Assembly: GCA_024734495.1 (NCBI GenBank)
Contig: JALMQS010000841.1
Location: 5,893,697 to 5,957,696 of the forward strand
Direction: 5' to 3'
Length of the DNA stretch: 64,000 nucleotides
Source: Forficula auricularia
Lineage: Eukaryota > Arthropoda > Insecta > Dermaptera > Forficulidae
The notes under the pieces are model-generated. The model saw nothing but the letters and a program-made list of their open reading frames with translations, was not told the origin of the DNA and made no database searches. The position numbers and the translations under genes were made by a program. The number at the start of each line of letters is the position of its first letter. Within the stretch, counting starts at the first letter, position 1. This document shows positions 10,133-21,208 of this stretch, piece by piece.

Positions 10133-10245
10133 GAGTAAAAGCCTCAGGTTTAACGGGATTTAGGTACATGGGTTCGACTCCCGAGAAGACGATCCCTTCT
10201 GACATAGAATAATAACACATACCTATCTTATAAAATCTTTGAATA
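10133..10245 (+). repeat. SINE-like family S2, copy 2
   Basis: Carries a clear box B (gggttcgactccc), then gatcccttctgacat and acctatcttataaaatcttt. A box-A-like stretch near 10141 gives it a tRNA-like head. This is the best-preserved head of the family in the window. Confidence 0.5.
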
Positions 10246-10410
10246 GGCCTTAAAATTTGTAATACCTTAAAATAAAAAAAATTCTTAAAAAAATGTTCTT
10301 AAAATTTCAGACATTTCTAAACCCGATAAGCAAATAAAAATAGTTTTTAACTGGTTTCTATACCTTGGCCCGTTCGGGAGAGGGGAGAAAAACGACAATT
10401 TCAAAATTTT
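10246..10410. other. AT-rich DNA
   Basis: Nothing recognised. Confidence 0.4.
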
Positions 10411-10665
10411 ATTAAGGGAGAATGGTGTAGAGAAAAACATATTTTAATAGAGTAAAGAAAATTTTAAAAATATTAAATTCTAGATAGGTTTTACAAAAAT
10501 AAACTTATAAAACATTTCATATTTTTGTAGGTACTCAGTTTTCTCTTTGAACTTCTGAAGATGGGCTCGTACCCCGAAATATATAGTCATGCTAATATGC
10601 ATTTTGTCTTTTATTTTTTTGAAACCTACCTAGAATTTTATAATTTTTTTTTAATTATCTTTACT
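10411..10665 (-). mobile_element. Penelope-like foldback (family 3), copy 1
   Basis: Outer arms (attctagataggtttt and aaacctacctagaattt) are inverted relative to each other. A one-sided end (attaagggagaatggtgtag) matches the end of the opposite-strand copy at 39262-39464. The centre holds the motif cttctgaagatgggctcg, also present in the Penelope-like relic at 28139. Confidence 0.6.
10555..10588 (+). ncRNA. Hammerhead-like core (degenerate)
   Basis: CTGAAGA, one extra base, a ggg/ccc stem, then GAAA, TATATA and GTC. Position 7 of the core tolerates any base, so CTGAAGA still fits CUGANGA. Helix I does not pair convincingly in this copy, so it is probably inactive. Confidence 0.3.
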
Positions 10666-11044
10666 TGATAATTTCTTAAATTGAGATCGTAATTAGTGGC
10701 TATTTTAATACTGGGTATGTCCGACAAGAGGGGACTAATGGTGTTAGAAAAACGGAAGTACGTATAGAGAAAAACCATTATACTAGTAATCAGATTAACT
10801 CAATTATGCCTTTTTATCTGTCTGTGGGTCTAAATTTCAAAAAACTGATTAGAATTCATGGACCCTATAATTTCAGAACCTTTGGTTCAAAAATGCAATA
10901 AATAGGTATCATTATTTAAATGATTTTTTCCAAATTTTCACCCGTTTCCATGATAGGGCTAAAAACAAGCAAATATGTGTTTTTCAATTTTAATTTTTAA
11001 ATTAATCAATTTATTAATTTTAAAACCCAGTGATAACGTTTTAT
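10666..11044. other. AT-rich DNA, nothing identified
   Basis: No gene-like or repeat structure recognised. Confidence 0.45.
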
Positions 11045-11270
11045 AAAATATTTACATGGGGGGGGGGGGGGTCGGTAGGCTAGGCGGTAGCGTGACAGCG
11101 AGCTACAACCAGGGGACCCGGAGTTCGAATCCGACTCGAGGCAGCCAGCTAAAAACGGACCCCCGGGGGGCAGAGACAAATTTTAAAAAATATAGCTAGT
11201 ATCGTAATTGGGCTTTATGGCTAGCAAAGGCCGAAAAGCCAAAAAAAAAAAAAAAAAAAATATTTACATG
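11045..11270 (+). mobile_element. tRNA-derived SINE (family S1), copy 1
   Basis: The body (11059-11256) has a tRNA-like head with box A (taggctaggcggtagcg) and box B (gagttcgaatccg), then a unique region ending in ggccgaaaagcc and a poly-A tail of 20 (11241-11260 region). A 14-bp direct repeat, aaaatatttacatg, flanks it at 11045-11058 and 11257-11270. A run of 14 G precedes the head. The second copy at 56756-56953 shares the tail. It would depend on a LINE reverse transcriptase. Confidence 0.8.
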
Positions 11271-11340
11271 TTAAATTTAAGAACATGAATTTATTTAGAA
11301 TTAATTAGATCAAAAATAAATGTTTTAATATAGTTTATTC
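11271..11340. other. AT-rich DNA
   Basis: Nothing recognised. Confidence 0.4.
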
Positions 11341-11382
11341 AAAATCAATGAGTTGTCTCTTGCTTCATGCAAATAGACATAA

Positions 11383-11425
<43 letters not shown>
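11341..11425. repeat. Family 1 arm fragment plus (AT)n
   Basis: ttgtctcttgcttcatgcaa resembles the outer arm of the palindrome at 4582-5181 (ttgttctctgcttgatgcaa). It runs into about 35 bases of alternating AT. Confidence 0.5.
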
Positions 11426-11428
<3 letters not shown>

Positions 11429-11500
11429 ATATATATGTATATGTATAAGTATATCTTATATTATAAATGAGCGATTCTTGTATATATATTTATATATATA

Positions 11501-11564
11501 CTAGCTGCGTGCTTTCCGCCTTCGGCGCCCCTCTTATTATCATATATATATTTATAAATATATA
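11501..11564 (-). repeat. Helitron-like 3' terminus fragment
   Basis: CTAG at 11501-11504 followed by gctgcgtgctttccgccttc gives, on the minus strand, a GC-rich hairpin ending in CTAG flanked by A/T. It is followed at once by a second, similar terminus at 11565. Confidence 0.45.
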
Positions 11565-12119
11565 CTAGCTGCAAAGCCAGCCTTCGGCGGCCCTCTTACT
11601 ATCCAGGGGCTCGCCCACCCCGAAGTCCACCCACACCACCACTCCAATGTAGAGACAAAACCTTAATTATATATATAGATAATTCCATTTAAATTGGTAA
11701 CCATGACTACTGTATTTGTTGGGGGACGGACATAGATAGATAGGTACATATAGAGGCAGGCACAAATGCGCTTTAGTAATATAGTACCTGGAGACACCGA
11801 GCAATGCGCGGTAACCAAATTAAAAAAATACAAATATATATAGTACACGCCTCCTGACCCCCCCCCCCCGAAACCACGCACCTCGCCCCCACCGCCACCC
11901 CATAAATAATTACTTTAATTAAGAAAAGATCAATTAAGATGAAATTTGTCTAGGTCCAGACCTAGCCAGATCGTTTTCTCATCCTCAAAACTTGTTAATA
12001 GAGTTCATCAAAATCGATAGACCCGTTTTCAAAATAGAACTAAGATACAAATATACAAACAAATAAATATATAAACAAATATATAAACGAACAATTTTTG
12101 CTCGTTTAATAAGAGTAGA
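11565..12119 (-). mobile_element. Nested Helitron-like elements
   Basis: On the minus strand the outer 5' end is TCTACTCTTATTAAACGAGC (12119 downward), the same start as at 44037 and 46778. A hairpin of the type accgagcaatgcgcggt lies at about 11793-11810. The 3' end at 11565 (CTAG after a gccgaaggc hairpin) matches the end at 47596-47621. An inner start, TCTATATATATAATTAAGG near 11685, suggests a short Helitron ending at 11565 inside or beside a longer one. The sense strand is G-rich just before the ends. Confidence 0.5.
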
Positions 12120-12365
12120 ATATAAAGAATCGGTTTCTCGAAAACGGCTCTAACGATTTCGCTAAAAATTGGTGTACTTGTCAAGTCTCATGACTTATTA
12201 GTCGTGTATAAATTTAAATCCGATTGAAATAAAGGAAGTCATGTCGCAAAATAAATATTTTAATCGTTCATATCTCGTCTTCGGAAAGTCGCAGAGACTT
12301 GAAATTTGAAACTTAAGCTATTTAGAGGCAAACATTTACCGAGCATCGCTCGGTGCTCCAGGCAC
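12120..12365 (+). repeat. Second Helitron-like terminal region
   Basis: Ends with a perfect hairpin (accgagc, loop atc, gctcggt; about 12331-12347) of the type seen at 11793, 38848 and 39906. The start is not defined. Confidence 0.35.
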
Positions 12366-12659
12366 TATTTGTTATTTCTCGTGTGAAACAAAAATATTCG
12401 AATGGATGTAGATAAATTCTTTTGTAGCAAGGTGTCTCATTTTTTGTTTAAATCTAGAATTATTACTTATTTTAAAATTAAGTGATTCCATGAAACTTAT
12501 TAATAATGTTTTAATTTTAAACATAATTTAAATTTAATATTATAAGACAATTTTAAGAATGTTTAATTTATCTTAAAGAACTTGTATTATTATTTATTAC
12601 AAATTAATCATTCCGGTGAGTGAAGATCGATTATTATTAATTTTGTGACGATATAAATC
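12366..12659. other. AT-rich leader to the 12.66-kb open frame
   Basis: No repeat recognised. A pyrimidine-poor splice acceptor is possible near 12577 (atcttaaag), so the following ORF might have an upstream exon. Confidence 0.35.
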
Positions 12660-13271
12660 ATGGCTTATTATTGTGATCAAGAATGTTGCGTTGAAAATCC
12701 GGATTATGAATATGACAGTTATAATTCTGATGAGGACTACATGTGTAGCTCTTGTAATACCAATGGCTCCTATCACGAACTGACCTCTCCTGAGCCAAAC
12801 TCTCCTCATTCAAGTAACAAGCCAAGGAGATTGCAGAAAAAACCAAATACAAAACATGCGGATCCGAAAAATCCAAAAAATCCCAAGTTGAAGAAAACGT
12901 CAAAACACTCTTCAAGCAAGACACAAACAATGACTATCACCCCGAAAGATGGTATCACGATAAATATTAATTTTATGTTTTGGCCAGAAAATGATTCCAG
13001 CTCTACTTCTACTACTAGACCTTTAAAAAAAAAGAGGCACAGATCAAAAAAGAGAACTGTTAGGAAAAATACTACTGCTGATGCAACTACATGTCCATCT
13101 CCGACAACCTCAAATAAAGAAGAGTTTATAAATGATGTTGCTCTTCCTGAAACTAGCAACACAATGCAACCTATAATCGGCCCTCCTGCGATTGAATTCC
13201 CTATAGTCGAACCACCAGTAACTGTGAATTTCCCTAGTAATAACTTTCAGTTTACCAAGATGACGTTCTGA
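12660..13271 (+). CDS. Hypothetical protein, 203 residues
   Basis: The longest open frame not explained by a transposon. The N-terminus is Tyr-, Asp- and Cys-rich with CDQECC (5-10) and CSSC (29-32), a possible metal-binding pattern. Residues 45-95 are Ser/Pro/Lys-rich. A more regular stretch at about 93-112 includes TMTITPKDGITININFMFWP. A basic cluster at about 121-137 (PLKKKRHRSKKRTVRK) could be a nuclear localisation signal. The C-terminus is Pro/Ile/Val-rich. The stop is followed within 3 bases by a good splice donor (aaa|gtaagt at 13275). The minus strand is also open for 118 codons here, so a chance frame is not excluded. No family is recognised. Confidence 0.4.
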   Translation: MAYYCDQECCVENPDYEYDSYNSDEDYMCSSCNTNGSYHELTSPEPNSPHSSNKPRRLQKKPNTKHADPKNPKNPKLKKTSKHSSSKTQTMTITPKDGITININFMFWPENDSSSTSTTRPLKKKRHRSKKRTVRKNTTADATTCPSPTTSNKEEFINDVALPETSNTMQPIIGPPAIEFPIVEPPVTVNFPSNNFQFTKMTF

Positions 13272-13834
13272 AAGTAAGTATGCAAAATAACTATTACAGG
13301 CCATGGCAGAAAAATCTCATTTTTTTTAGAAAATTCGGTTAGGGGATAAAGGGTGCTCATCTAGCTGATAAAGTTCTACTAGATCTGAAATTAAAGTTGT
13401 AAAAAAAGTGAAAATATTTCCAATCTAATTATGCTCCAGTCAGTTAAGGAGAAGTTTTTAGAGGTGAGGGGAGCTCAAAATCTTTAAAAAATAATGATAG
13501 TATTTAATCATAGAGAAATATTAAATAAAATTTTATAATATATTTTATATTAGATTTTCATTATCATCTAGAATTAGATGATTTCGAGGAGGCTACTTCT
13601 GGGTCTTGAAAGATTTGAAATGCTCTGTCTCTGTCCAAATTTTAATATTTTTGTAACACGAATAGCAGGGAATTGGACAAAAATTAAAAACACCGAGTTT
13701 TGGTATTTAATAATATAGAAATATTAAATAAAATTTAACCCCTAGTCTAACCGGACTTCCAATTAAAAAATTATTTTTTGTTAAAGAAAAGTCCAAGATT
13801 GTTGATTAATTGGAGCCAGGAATGTATTTAAAAT
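13272..13834. other. AT-rich DNA with a short duplication
   Basis: agaaatattaaataaaattt occurs near 13511 and near 13719, so a small local duplication is present. Otherwise unassigned. Confidence 0.5.
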
Positions 13835-14537
13835 AAACTGACGTGTTCTGATGTGGCCATCCACTTAACTTTACCATAAAACCTGGCCCCTCACTTAAAT
13901 TTAATATTTAATAAATTATTTATAATCATGTAGGGGAGGGGGTTAGTTTTTGCATTTTAGATTACTGTGGGCCCACTAATTATGTATACAAAATTTGGTT
14001 GAGTTTGATACAAGGGCCTAGATTTTCATTTTTTGACGCAGCACCCGCCTCCCCTTTGGGCGGTTAGTTTTTGAATTTTTAGACTTCTGGGGTTCCACTG
14101 ATCATGTATACAAAATTTGGTTGAGTTTGCTGAAATGGCCTAGATTTTTAATTTTTAACCCCCCCTCCACCCCCTTAATTTTGGGTCCATATGCACCAAA
14201 ATCTAATCAGCTCTTAATCTCAATGCACCAAAACTACGTGTGAAATTTGGTTTCGATATTCACACTAGTTTTTCAGCTAGCTCGTCCACAAAAATTTAGT
14301 AACGCACAGACTAACAACCAGACTAACAGGCTAACAGACATTTTGACAAAACAATTATTATCTTGAAAAATATAATTTTCTCGATGTTCACTTATTAGGG
14401 CTTTTTTGTAGACCGAAATGCCATGGTTTCGCTCAATTTTTCGAATCAATATAATTTTAGCCGTTTTTGAGATATTTCGAAAAAAAGAAACAAAAAAAAA
14501 CGCTTTTTTCATGCACGATTACAAATTTGACCATACC
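13835..14537 (+). repeat. Repeat family A, copy 1
   Basis: Begins aaactgacgtgttctgatgt after aaaat and includes ccatccacttaactttacca, tatacaaaatttggttgag (twice) and catgcacgattacaa. Its right end stops inside gaccatacc, so it is slightly truncated compared with copy 3. The class is unknown; the ends are not simple inverted repeats. Confidence 0.8.
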
Positions 14538-15072
14538 ATGCTAAGGGCTTAAGCTATTAAAGTAAAACTTAGCGTAAAGGTGCAAGTTATTAATATGAAT
14601 ATTTTTCTGAAATTTTAATTCATTAGCTACAATCGTTCAATAGCGTAATGTTTTTTTGTTTTTGTTTTTAATGATGATGTCCCAAAACTGTCTGTAGTCT
14701 GAGGTAGAACCCATTGTGAAAAAAAGAAAACACAAATAAATTTTAAAGCTATCCGTAGGACTAGGGTTAAAAAACTATTTTAACTATTCGATTTATTTTC
14801 GGCATTTTTTCATATAAAAGGGACAAAGTCGATAATATAATCCATTAGTTCTTAAATATGTTTTTTAACTTTTTGAATAAAAATTATTTTCAATAAAAAA
14901 TTGATAAAGAATAGTATTTTCATTTCAGCAGTTTGTATAAAACCCTCCAAATACCATAAATTCCAATACCAAACATCTAGATTCAGCTTATAAGTGACAT
15001 TTTTTTTATCAAATGATTTTAATTTTGATTCAATCTGAAAAATATTTAATCATTGTTTTTTTATACATTTTT
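14538..15072. other. AT-rich DNA, nothing identified
   Basis: No gene or repeat structure recognised. Confidence 0.45.
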
Positions 15073-15775
15073 ACTTTATCATACAGGGTATGGTCAAAAA
15101 TTGTAATCGTGCATGAAAAAAGTGTTTTTTTGCTTATTTTTTTCAAAATATCTAAAAAATGACTGAAACTATTTTGATGAAAAAAAATTAGTCGCAACCA
15201 TGGCATTTCGTCTACAAAAAACTCTAATAAGTGAACATCGAAAAGCTTATATTTTTTGAGATATAACTGTTTTGTCAAAATGTTTGTTAGTCTGTTAGAC
15301 TGTGCGTTACCAAATTTTGTGGACGTGCTAGCTCTAAAACTAGTCTGAATATTAAAACCAAATTTCACACGTAGTTTTGTTGCATTAAGATTAAGAGCTG
15401 ATTAGATTTTGGTGGATATCGACTCAAAATTAAGGGGGATGGGCTGTTAAAATTTAAAATTATAATATTTTCAAACTAAAAAACAAGAAAAATGAAATAT
15501 ACTATAAAATGTACCTATAATAAGGAAAATGTTTTTTTTCTGGCGCCAAAATTAGGGGTGGGTGGTCAAAAATGAAAATCTAGCCCTTTAGACCAAACTC
15601 AACCAAATTTTGTACACAAAATCACTGGGCTACTAGAAGAGTAAAAATGCAAAAACTAACCTCCCAAAATGGTGGGCGGGGGGGGGGGGGGCAAAAAATG
15701 AAAATCTAGGAACTTGTATCAAACTCAACCAGAAGTGTATGGTAAAGTCAAGTGGATGGCCACATCAGAACGTGT
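15073..15775 (-). repeat. Repeat family A, copy 2
   Basis: Reverse-oriented copy running from the complement of ctgtatgatаaag-type end sequence at 15073 to ccacatcagaacgtg near 15770. The two A copies at 13.8 and 15.1 kb face each other about 0.5 kb apart, so this region can form a long imperfect hairpin. Confidence 0.75.
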
Positions 15776-15984
15776 TATTTAATATAGTTATTCTCCATAT
15801 CCACAAATAGTGTCAATGATTTCTGTTATAAGCTGGATCTTGAGTTTTGGAATCGTAATTCGTTTGGATTGTTTTATAATGTTCTATAACTATTGAAGTG
15901 AACAAGATTATCTCCGTATCCGAAAACGTTAAATCACGAAACATTGTATTAATGAAGCTTTAAAAATAAACCGAAAGCTATGTA
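15776..15984. other. AT-rich DNA
   Basis: Nothing recognised. Confidence 0.4.
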
Positions 15985-16212
15985 AATTTATAATTTTTCT
16001 CATTAATATATCAAAGAATAATTGACATATTAACGAGAATTGTTTTGACCGCGCTTTTTGAAAAAGATATATCGCGAGACTACTGTGGATGAAGCTATTG
16101 GAGTCTGCGGAGTCTTAAGTCTAGACCAAGAGAGAAAAAGATGTGATCCATTTATCTACAATTCAACGTCATTTTGCGTATAGCACGCATGACAGTCGGA
16201 TGGATCACCATT
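15985..16212 (+). repeat. MITE family K, partial copy
   Basis: Matches the left arm and centre of the foldback at 38311-38675 (gagtctgcggagtcttaagt, ccaagagagaaaaag, gtcggatggatcac) but lacks the right arm. The flank gcgattgaatcaaatgtag follows both copies. Confidence 0.7.
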
Positions 16213-17035
16213 TTGCGATTGAATCAAATGTAGGAAACATACGATCGAAAGCTATGTATTGTTTCTGAGTATTTTTTATCGCCCCAAACCTGATAACTTG
16301 CTAATTAATATACTAAATATGGCAGATATTCTCTACCTTTCATTCCTTATATTTTTCTCATTGAATTTTATCGATTTTGAATTAACGTGTTTTCATAGAT
16401 ATAGGCCACATTTTAGACTTTGAAGGCAAAGATACTTTGTACAAAACTGGCGTTCTAACAATATTTTAAAAAGGCTATCGTATACTTCCAACTTAAATTT
16501 TTTAGAAACTACAACGCGTTTTAATTTTTAAAAATCATAAGATTTAGCCGGGCCCTGTATATATTAAATTATACTGTATTATAGAATGAAATCTAATAAT
16601 CTATATTTCTTCTTTTTTTAGATTAATATATTAAATATTGTTTCTTGATTCCACTTTAACATTATATTAAATATTCAACTTGTTTTATTTTATGAATTTT
16701 TTATTAAATGTGATTTTTTGAATTGGATTTTTTTCGGAGGATGTAAACATTTTTTTTATTAATAAAATCTGTATTTTTAAAAAATAATGCATTTATTTCT
16801 TATAAAACAAAAATATTGAAATAAATCTATAATTAAATCCTGTTTGGTCCTGCATAACATTTTTTTCATTATAAATAAAATTTTAAAACATTCAAATTAG
16901 ATTTGCCTATGTATATAAAGTTTATCTTTTCAATTAAAAACAAGTAAGTTTTTTGATTTTTGAAAAAAATGTGAAAATTTTTCCCGAAATCAGCTCAATA
17001 TTTAATTTACAAAAAATAATTTAGACCCCGTTTCA
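16213..17035. other. AT-rich DNA, nothing identified
   Basis: No coding or structured repeat signal recognised. Confidence 0.5.
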
Positions 17036-17145
17036 AAGAACTTATTAGATAGGTTTGATTTCGATGTCAGAAAAGATCACAGGCAGTCGAACCCAAGTGC
17101 CAAACAACCTTGAAACTTCTTTAAGAAATTCTTGCTCGCGCCTAA
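17036..17145 (-). repeat. SINE-like family S2, copy 3
   Basis: The minus strand has cttgggttcgactgcctgtg, gatcttttctgacatcg and acctatctaataagttcttt in the order seen in the other copies. No TSD found. Confidence 0.5.
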
Positions 17146-18169
17146 ATGAATTAATCAGTGCACTTAAAAAAGATCTCTTCATGAAATATAAAATGAATGA
17201 TTACATGTAAAAGCGACCGATTTTACCCCTCCTGACATCGAGGAAACAGAATCTATTCTCCCATAAGAATAATATATTTACTTCCCCGTTAATTAGTGCC
17301 TCCCTTTAATGGTATTGTATTGTATTTTTGAATGATAATATTCCCTGATTTATGTTTTGTGATGTTAATTAGTCTGAGAGAGTCCTTAATTTTAACTAAA
17401 TAAATAAAATTTTCAGAAAGCTTATCATATTTTCTTTCTTCAAAATTTTAGGAAACTTATCAAACAATTGTAAATATATACTTAAGGCTGATATTTATAT
17501 TTACTGATGAATTACTGCAAGCAAGTAAAATTACTTACTTTAATAGTATTGACAACAACAAAGAATGAAATAACTAACCAGTTTTGATAGATATCAAGGG
17601 ATTTATTTAGGTATTAAATTATTTATTCATTCATTTTCTAGTAACTATAAACATTGCTTTTTCAACATAAAAGAGGTCAAAATGTCAAGTCTACTATTCA
17701 TATATAATTACTTTTACTTTTCAATTTATTTACATTCTGTCATTTAAATTATTCTTAAAAATGGTCGCCGCGACTCTCAAAGGAATAAACTCGGGTAATA
17801 TACAAAAATGGGACAAAAAAATGAATAAAATGAGAATAAAATTTTTTGTATTATTTGAATTACGCTCGTATAACTACAAAAAATGTTATCAAAAGTATCA
17901 AAACTAGCACCCGGATCATTTGACTACCCTGTGAGGTTTATTATTTTATGTACACACTGTGAGTTTTCGATTCTTTTATTCAATCTATATTATTATACCA
18001 AATGATGTTAGATATTTTTGAAAAAAATTATTTAAGCATGTTTCAGGCTAACATCAGCCCATTCTTAATTTAAAAATCCTTTTTCCTTTTCCTTTACAAA
18101 TCTTAAAAAAATCTAAAAACAAGAAATGTTCTAGTCTAAGAAAGAGTAGATAATAATAACACTGCTCGA
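17146..18169. other. AT-rich DNA, nothing identified
   Basis: No repeat partner, structured RNA or open frame of note. Confidence 0.5.
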
Positions 18170-18793
18170 CAAAAATTAAACAAAACTTTCTAACCGTAAA
18201 CTTAACAATGAATTACAGTAGAATTTTAAAGGCTGATTATTATGAAATTTCCCATTTTTTACAACAGGTTATAAATTTGATATATTATCGGTCAAAACGA
18301 CGAAAAAGGCCATTTTGACCTATTTTTCGAGTTTCATTAGATATTAAACAGCAATATTTGAAATCAAAATATTTTCTTGCGATAATAGAAAACAGCTACC
18401 TCTTTAAATTTCAAATCATCACTTCAATTTATTTCAATTAGAACTTGAGTTATAACTAAAAAACTAAGACCATATGTTTTTATCTATGTTTATTATCCTT
18501 TATAATCGCGTAGTTTTAGTTTTCTAATTGAGCTACAAACAAGTGTTAATTTAAAAATCAAAGAGGAAGCTGTTTTCTATTATGTCAACAAAATAGTTTG
18601 ATTTCAAATATTGCTGTTTAATATCTAATGGTACTCCGAAAATAGGTCAAAATGTCCTTTTTTCGTCGTTTTGACCGATAATATCTCAAAACTCTGACTT
18701 GTTGTAAAAAATCGGGAAATTGTATGATATTCAGCGTATAAAACCCTACTGGAATTTTTTAGATTTACGGTTGAAAATTTTGTTCAACCAGTG
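18170..18793. repeat. Foldback MITE family D, copy 1
   Basis: Arms of about 290 bases are reverse complements around a centre at about 18467-18515. The termini are cactgctcgacaaaaattaa and its degraded partner ending ccagtg. Each arm carries gtcaaaacgacgaaaaaggc or its complement. A second copy lies at 34453-35517. The class is unknown; no clear TSD. Confidence 0.8.
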
Positions 18794-18934
18794 TAATGTT
18801 TAATTTTATCTGTTGTTTTTAGATTTTTGTAAAATTATATAAGATAATTTTTTTTTTAATTTTAAAACCCTAATAGGCTGAAGTTAACACGAAACATATT
18901 TGAATGAAATTTTCAATCCAAGTTTATTTAATTA
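18794..18934. other. AT-rich spacer
   Basis: Nothing recognised. Confidence 0.4.
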
Positions 18935-20325
18935 AATAGATTCAGTGGCGTACATAGGGGAGTGCGGTGGATGCAGTCCGCACCAGGCGGCACATATTTT
19001 GGGGCGGCATTTTTTATATTTAGTTATAGTTGTAAAAAACAACTTGTTAACTTCATAAGTTTACTATTCGATTTCTACGAATTATGAATTATTATATGAT
19101 TTCGAAAAATTTTCTTCGTCTTCAAGTAAATGTAGGGTAGAAAATATTATTATATAAATTAAATAGCATCAAGCAGAGGACACCTTCTTTGTTTCTCTTT
19201 ATGAATCAACAACTCTGATAGTCCTGAAAAATAAAACTTGTCAATTCAAATAAAAACTTTTCAAGAAAATATTAATTCTAAAATCTAAAAAAGGGCTTGA
19301 AGGCCCTCTTGATTTACTAAAATTTATTCAACAGTATAGGTGGGAAATTCTGTATCCAATATTGTAATTTTGCTATGAATGTTTTTAACAATTCCTATCA
19401 GTTTTGCTAGTTGCGAAAGGAGATTCTCCAAATTGAAGTTGATAAAGATTTTTTTTTGTAAATTAGGTATATGTTTTATCTCGTAGCTGGGGAACCTGCG
19501 GCCTCCGTAAGTTTCTTGTGGCCTTTAAAAAAGTATCTTGTATTTTGTATTTTTATAGAAGTTTCATTTATAGGTATATCAACTTATGCGGTCTCCTTTA
19601 TTACTGCCTAATTTAAATATGGCGTCCAATGATCCAATGGTATACTATAGATTCAATAGAACCGGTACTAGCGACAGTCAAAAAACAGCCCCCGGGATCA
19701 CTTTTGAATATCCCTAAAACTCGTACTTTTTTCGATTTTTCCCTATTTTGACCATGAAGGAGCACGTTTTCGACAAAGACGACTCTATACATTTTTAAAC
19801 TAAATTTGCTACAATTTAAATAAATTTTCATCTTAATTGGATAATGGTAACATGAGGTTGAAGTTTTGAAAAATCCCAGTTTTTCCTTCATAAAATGAAA
19901 ACCACTCATCCTAGAAACTTGATTCTTATCTCTTTCTCTAGTAAATTTTGTTGCCTTGAACGTTTACTTGAACCACTTTTTTGATTAAACTCTTAGATTT
20001 ATAGATATCTAGGATATTCCATGAAGCTTTTGAGGATTCGGATTATATCCTGTCCGGAAAATGTAGGATATCTATAAATCTAAGAGTTTTATAAAAAAAG
20101 CGGTCCAAGTAAACATTCAAGTCAACAAAATTAGCCTCGTTCACATTAAATGTTCCCTATCGACACATTTGTATCTTAACGCTCCATTCATACCGGTATG
20201 CCTGGTAAATATATATAGTTTGTCTCAATTACAATTATTTATTTATGTTTATTAATTTATAAAAACCACAATTTGATAAACTTAGTAAGGACGGCAAAAG
20301 TTCTAGGTACGCCACTGCATAGATT
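18935..20325. mobile_element. hAT-type non-autonomous element with 8-bp TSD
   Basis: The body is 18943-20317. The ends are cagtggcgtacataggg and its complement ending gtacgccactg. The flanking octamers aatagatt (18935-18942) and catagatt (20318-20325) differ at one base, fitting the 8-bp TSD of hAT elements. No transposase frame remains. It contains a family 1 fragment (19170-19230) and repeat L in reverse (19640-20145), so it served as a target for other insertions. Confidence 0.75.
19640..20145 (-). repeat. Repeat L, copy 1
   Basis: Reverse copy of the sequence at 34651-35240, sharing a palindromic block (agatttatagatatct ... agatatctataaatct) and cattttatgaaggaaaaa. Non-coding. Confidence 0.75.
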
Positions 20326-20458
20326 GAATAAAATAATAGAAAAATCAGTGGGTAGATAAAGAATTTTAAATCAAAAATATTCAAAATCAAAATTTATTAA
20401 CTATTTAATACAAGCATTGCTAAATTAATAATTTCTAAAATAAACTTTGATTTGAAAT
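20326..20458. other. AT-rich spacer
   Basis: Nothing recognised. Confidence 0.4.
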
Positions 20459-20900
20459 TCAATTTAAGTAGAATTTTTTGTATCTGTCCACGGGAGCCTT
20501 TGAGTGTAAAGTCGTGAAGAGAGTAACTTGTAATACATAAAGCAGCATTAATATTTCTCTCTTGGCCGTGAGAATGTTGCTGCGATATTCAAATGTCTCT
20601 GTCTTCCTCCCTGCCTCTTTCTTAAGCCCTTCTTGCCTTGTCTTCACGAGTTATTAGCCCTCTCTCAAATAATACCGCCGGCTACTGGAAACACACATAC
20701 ATATATACAACCCATGGGTATAAAATTTCACTTGCCGAGTTGTAAATATTACAACTTTACACTATATGTACATATTTAAAGAGCCGAGTGAGAACAAAAA
20801 GTCGCTTTTGCATATGAACCAAACTCAATATGGGAAGATGACCTCTAAGAGGGGAAAAAATTTCATTCACACTCAGAAAAGTTTATGGGATAATACAAAT
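20459..20900. promoter_or_regulatory. Candidate non-coding island 1
   Basis: More complex and GC-richer than its surroundings, with no repeat partner in the window. Includes ataccgccggctactgg and tctgtcttcctccctgcctc. The 62-codon minus-strand frame has no features. A conserved regulatory element is an inference from composition only. Confidence 0.25.
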
Positions 20901-21126
20901 TTTACTGATTTTAGTTTGCATCTGTGATATAGTAAATTTATATGTTTCGGTTATATAGGCGACAACAGGATTTAGTTCGATCTTTAAAATAATGATTTTC
21001 GTTTGGATTATATGTTATATTAGCCGCCATTAAAACATATGATAAAATGTTATAATTTATTCTTATACATAGTTTCTGCTTCTAATTGTAAACTAGTTTT
21101 CATCTGATATTAAATATAGATCTAGA
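20901..21126. other. AT-rich spacer
   Basis: Nothing recognised. Confidence 0.4.
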
Positions 21127-21208
21127 CAGAAATATTAGTTGAAGGAGACAATAAAAGAAAGAGTGTGTCTTCTGCTGAAATTATAAATTTTTAATTTATT
21201 TATAACGA

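Noticed and set aside
12806..13162. A 118-codon minus-strand frame opposite the 203-residue frame
   Set aside because: Highly hydrophobic repetitive Phe/Val/Leu composition is what the antisense of a Lys/Asn/Ser-rich frame gives; the plus-strand frame is longer and has an ATG.
14273..14512. Similar minus-strand ORFs at 14273-14512 and 24248-24544 that look like a conserved protein
   Set aside because: Both lie inside copies of repeat family A; the similarity is of the DNA repeat, and the other two copies do not keep the frame.
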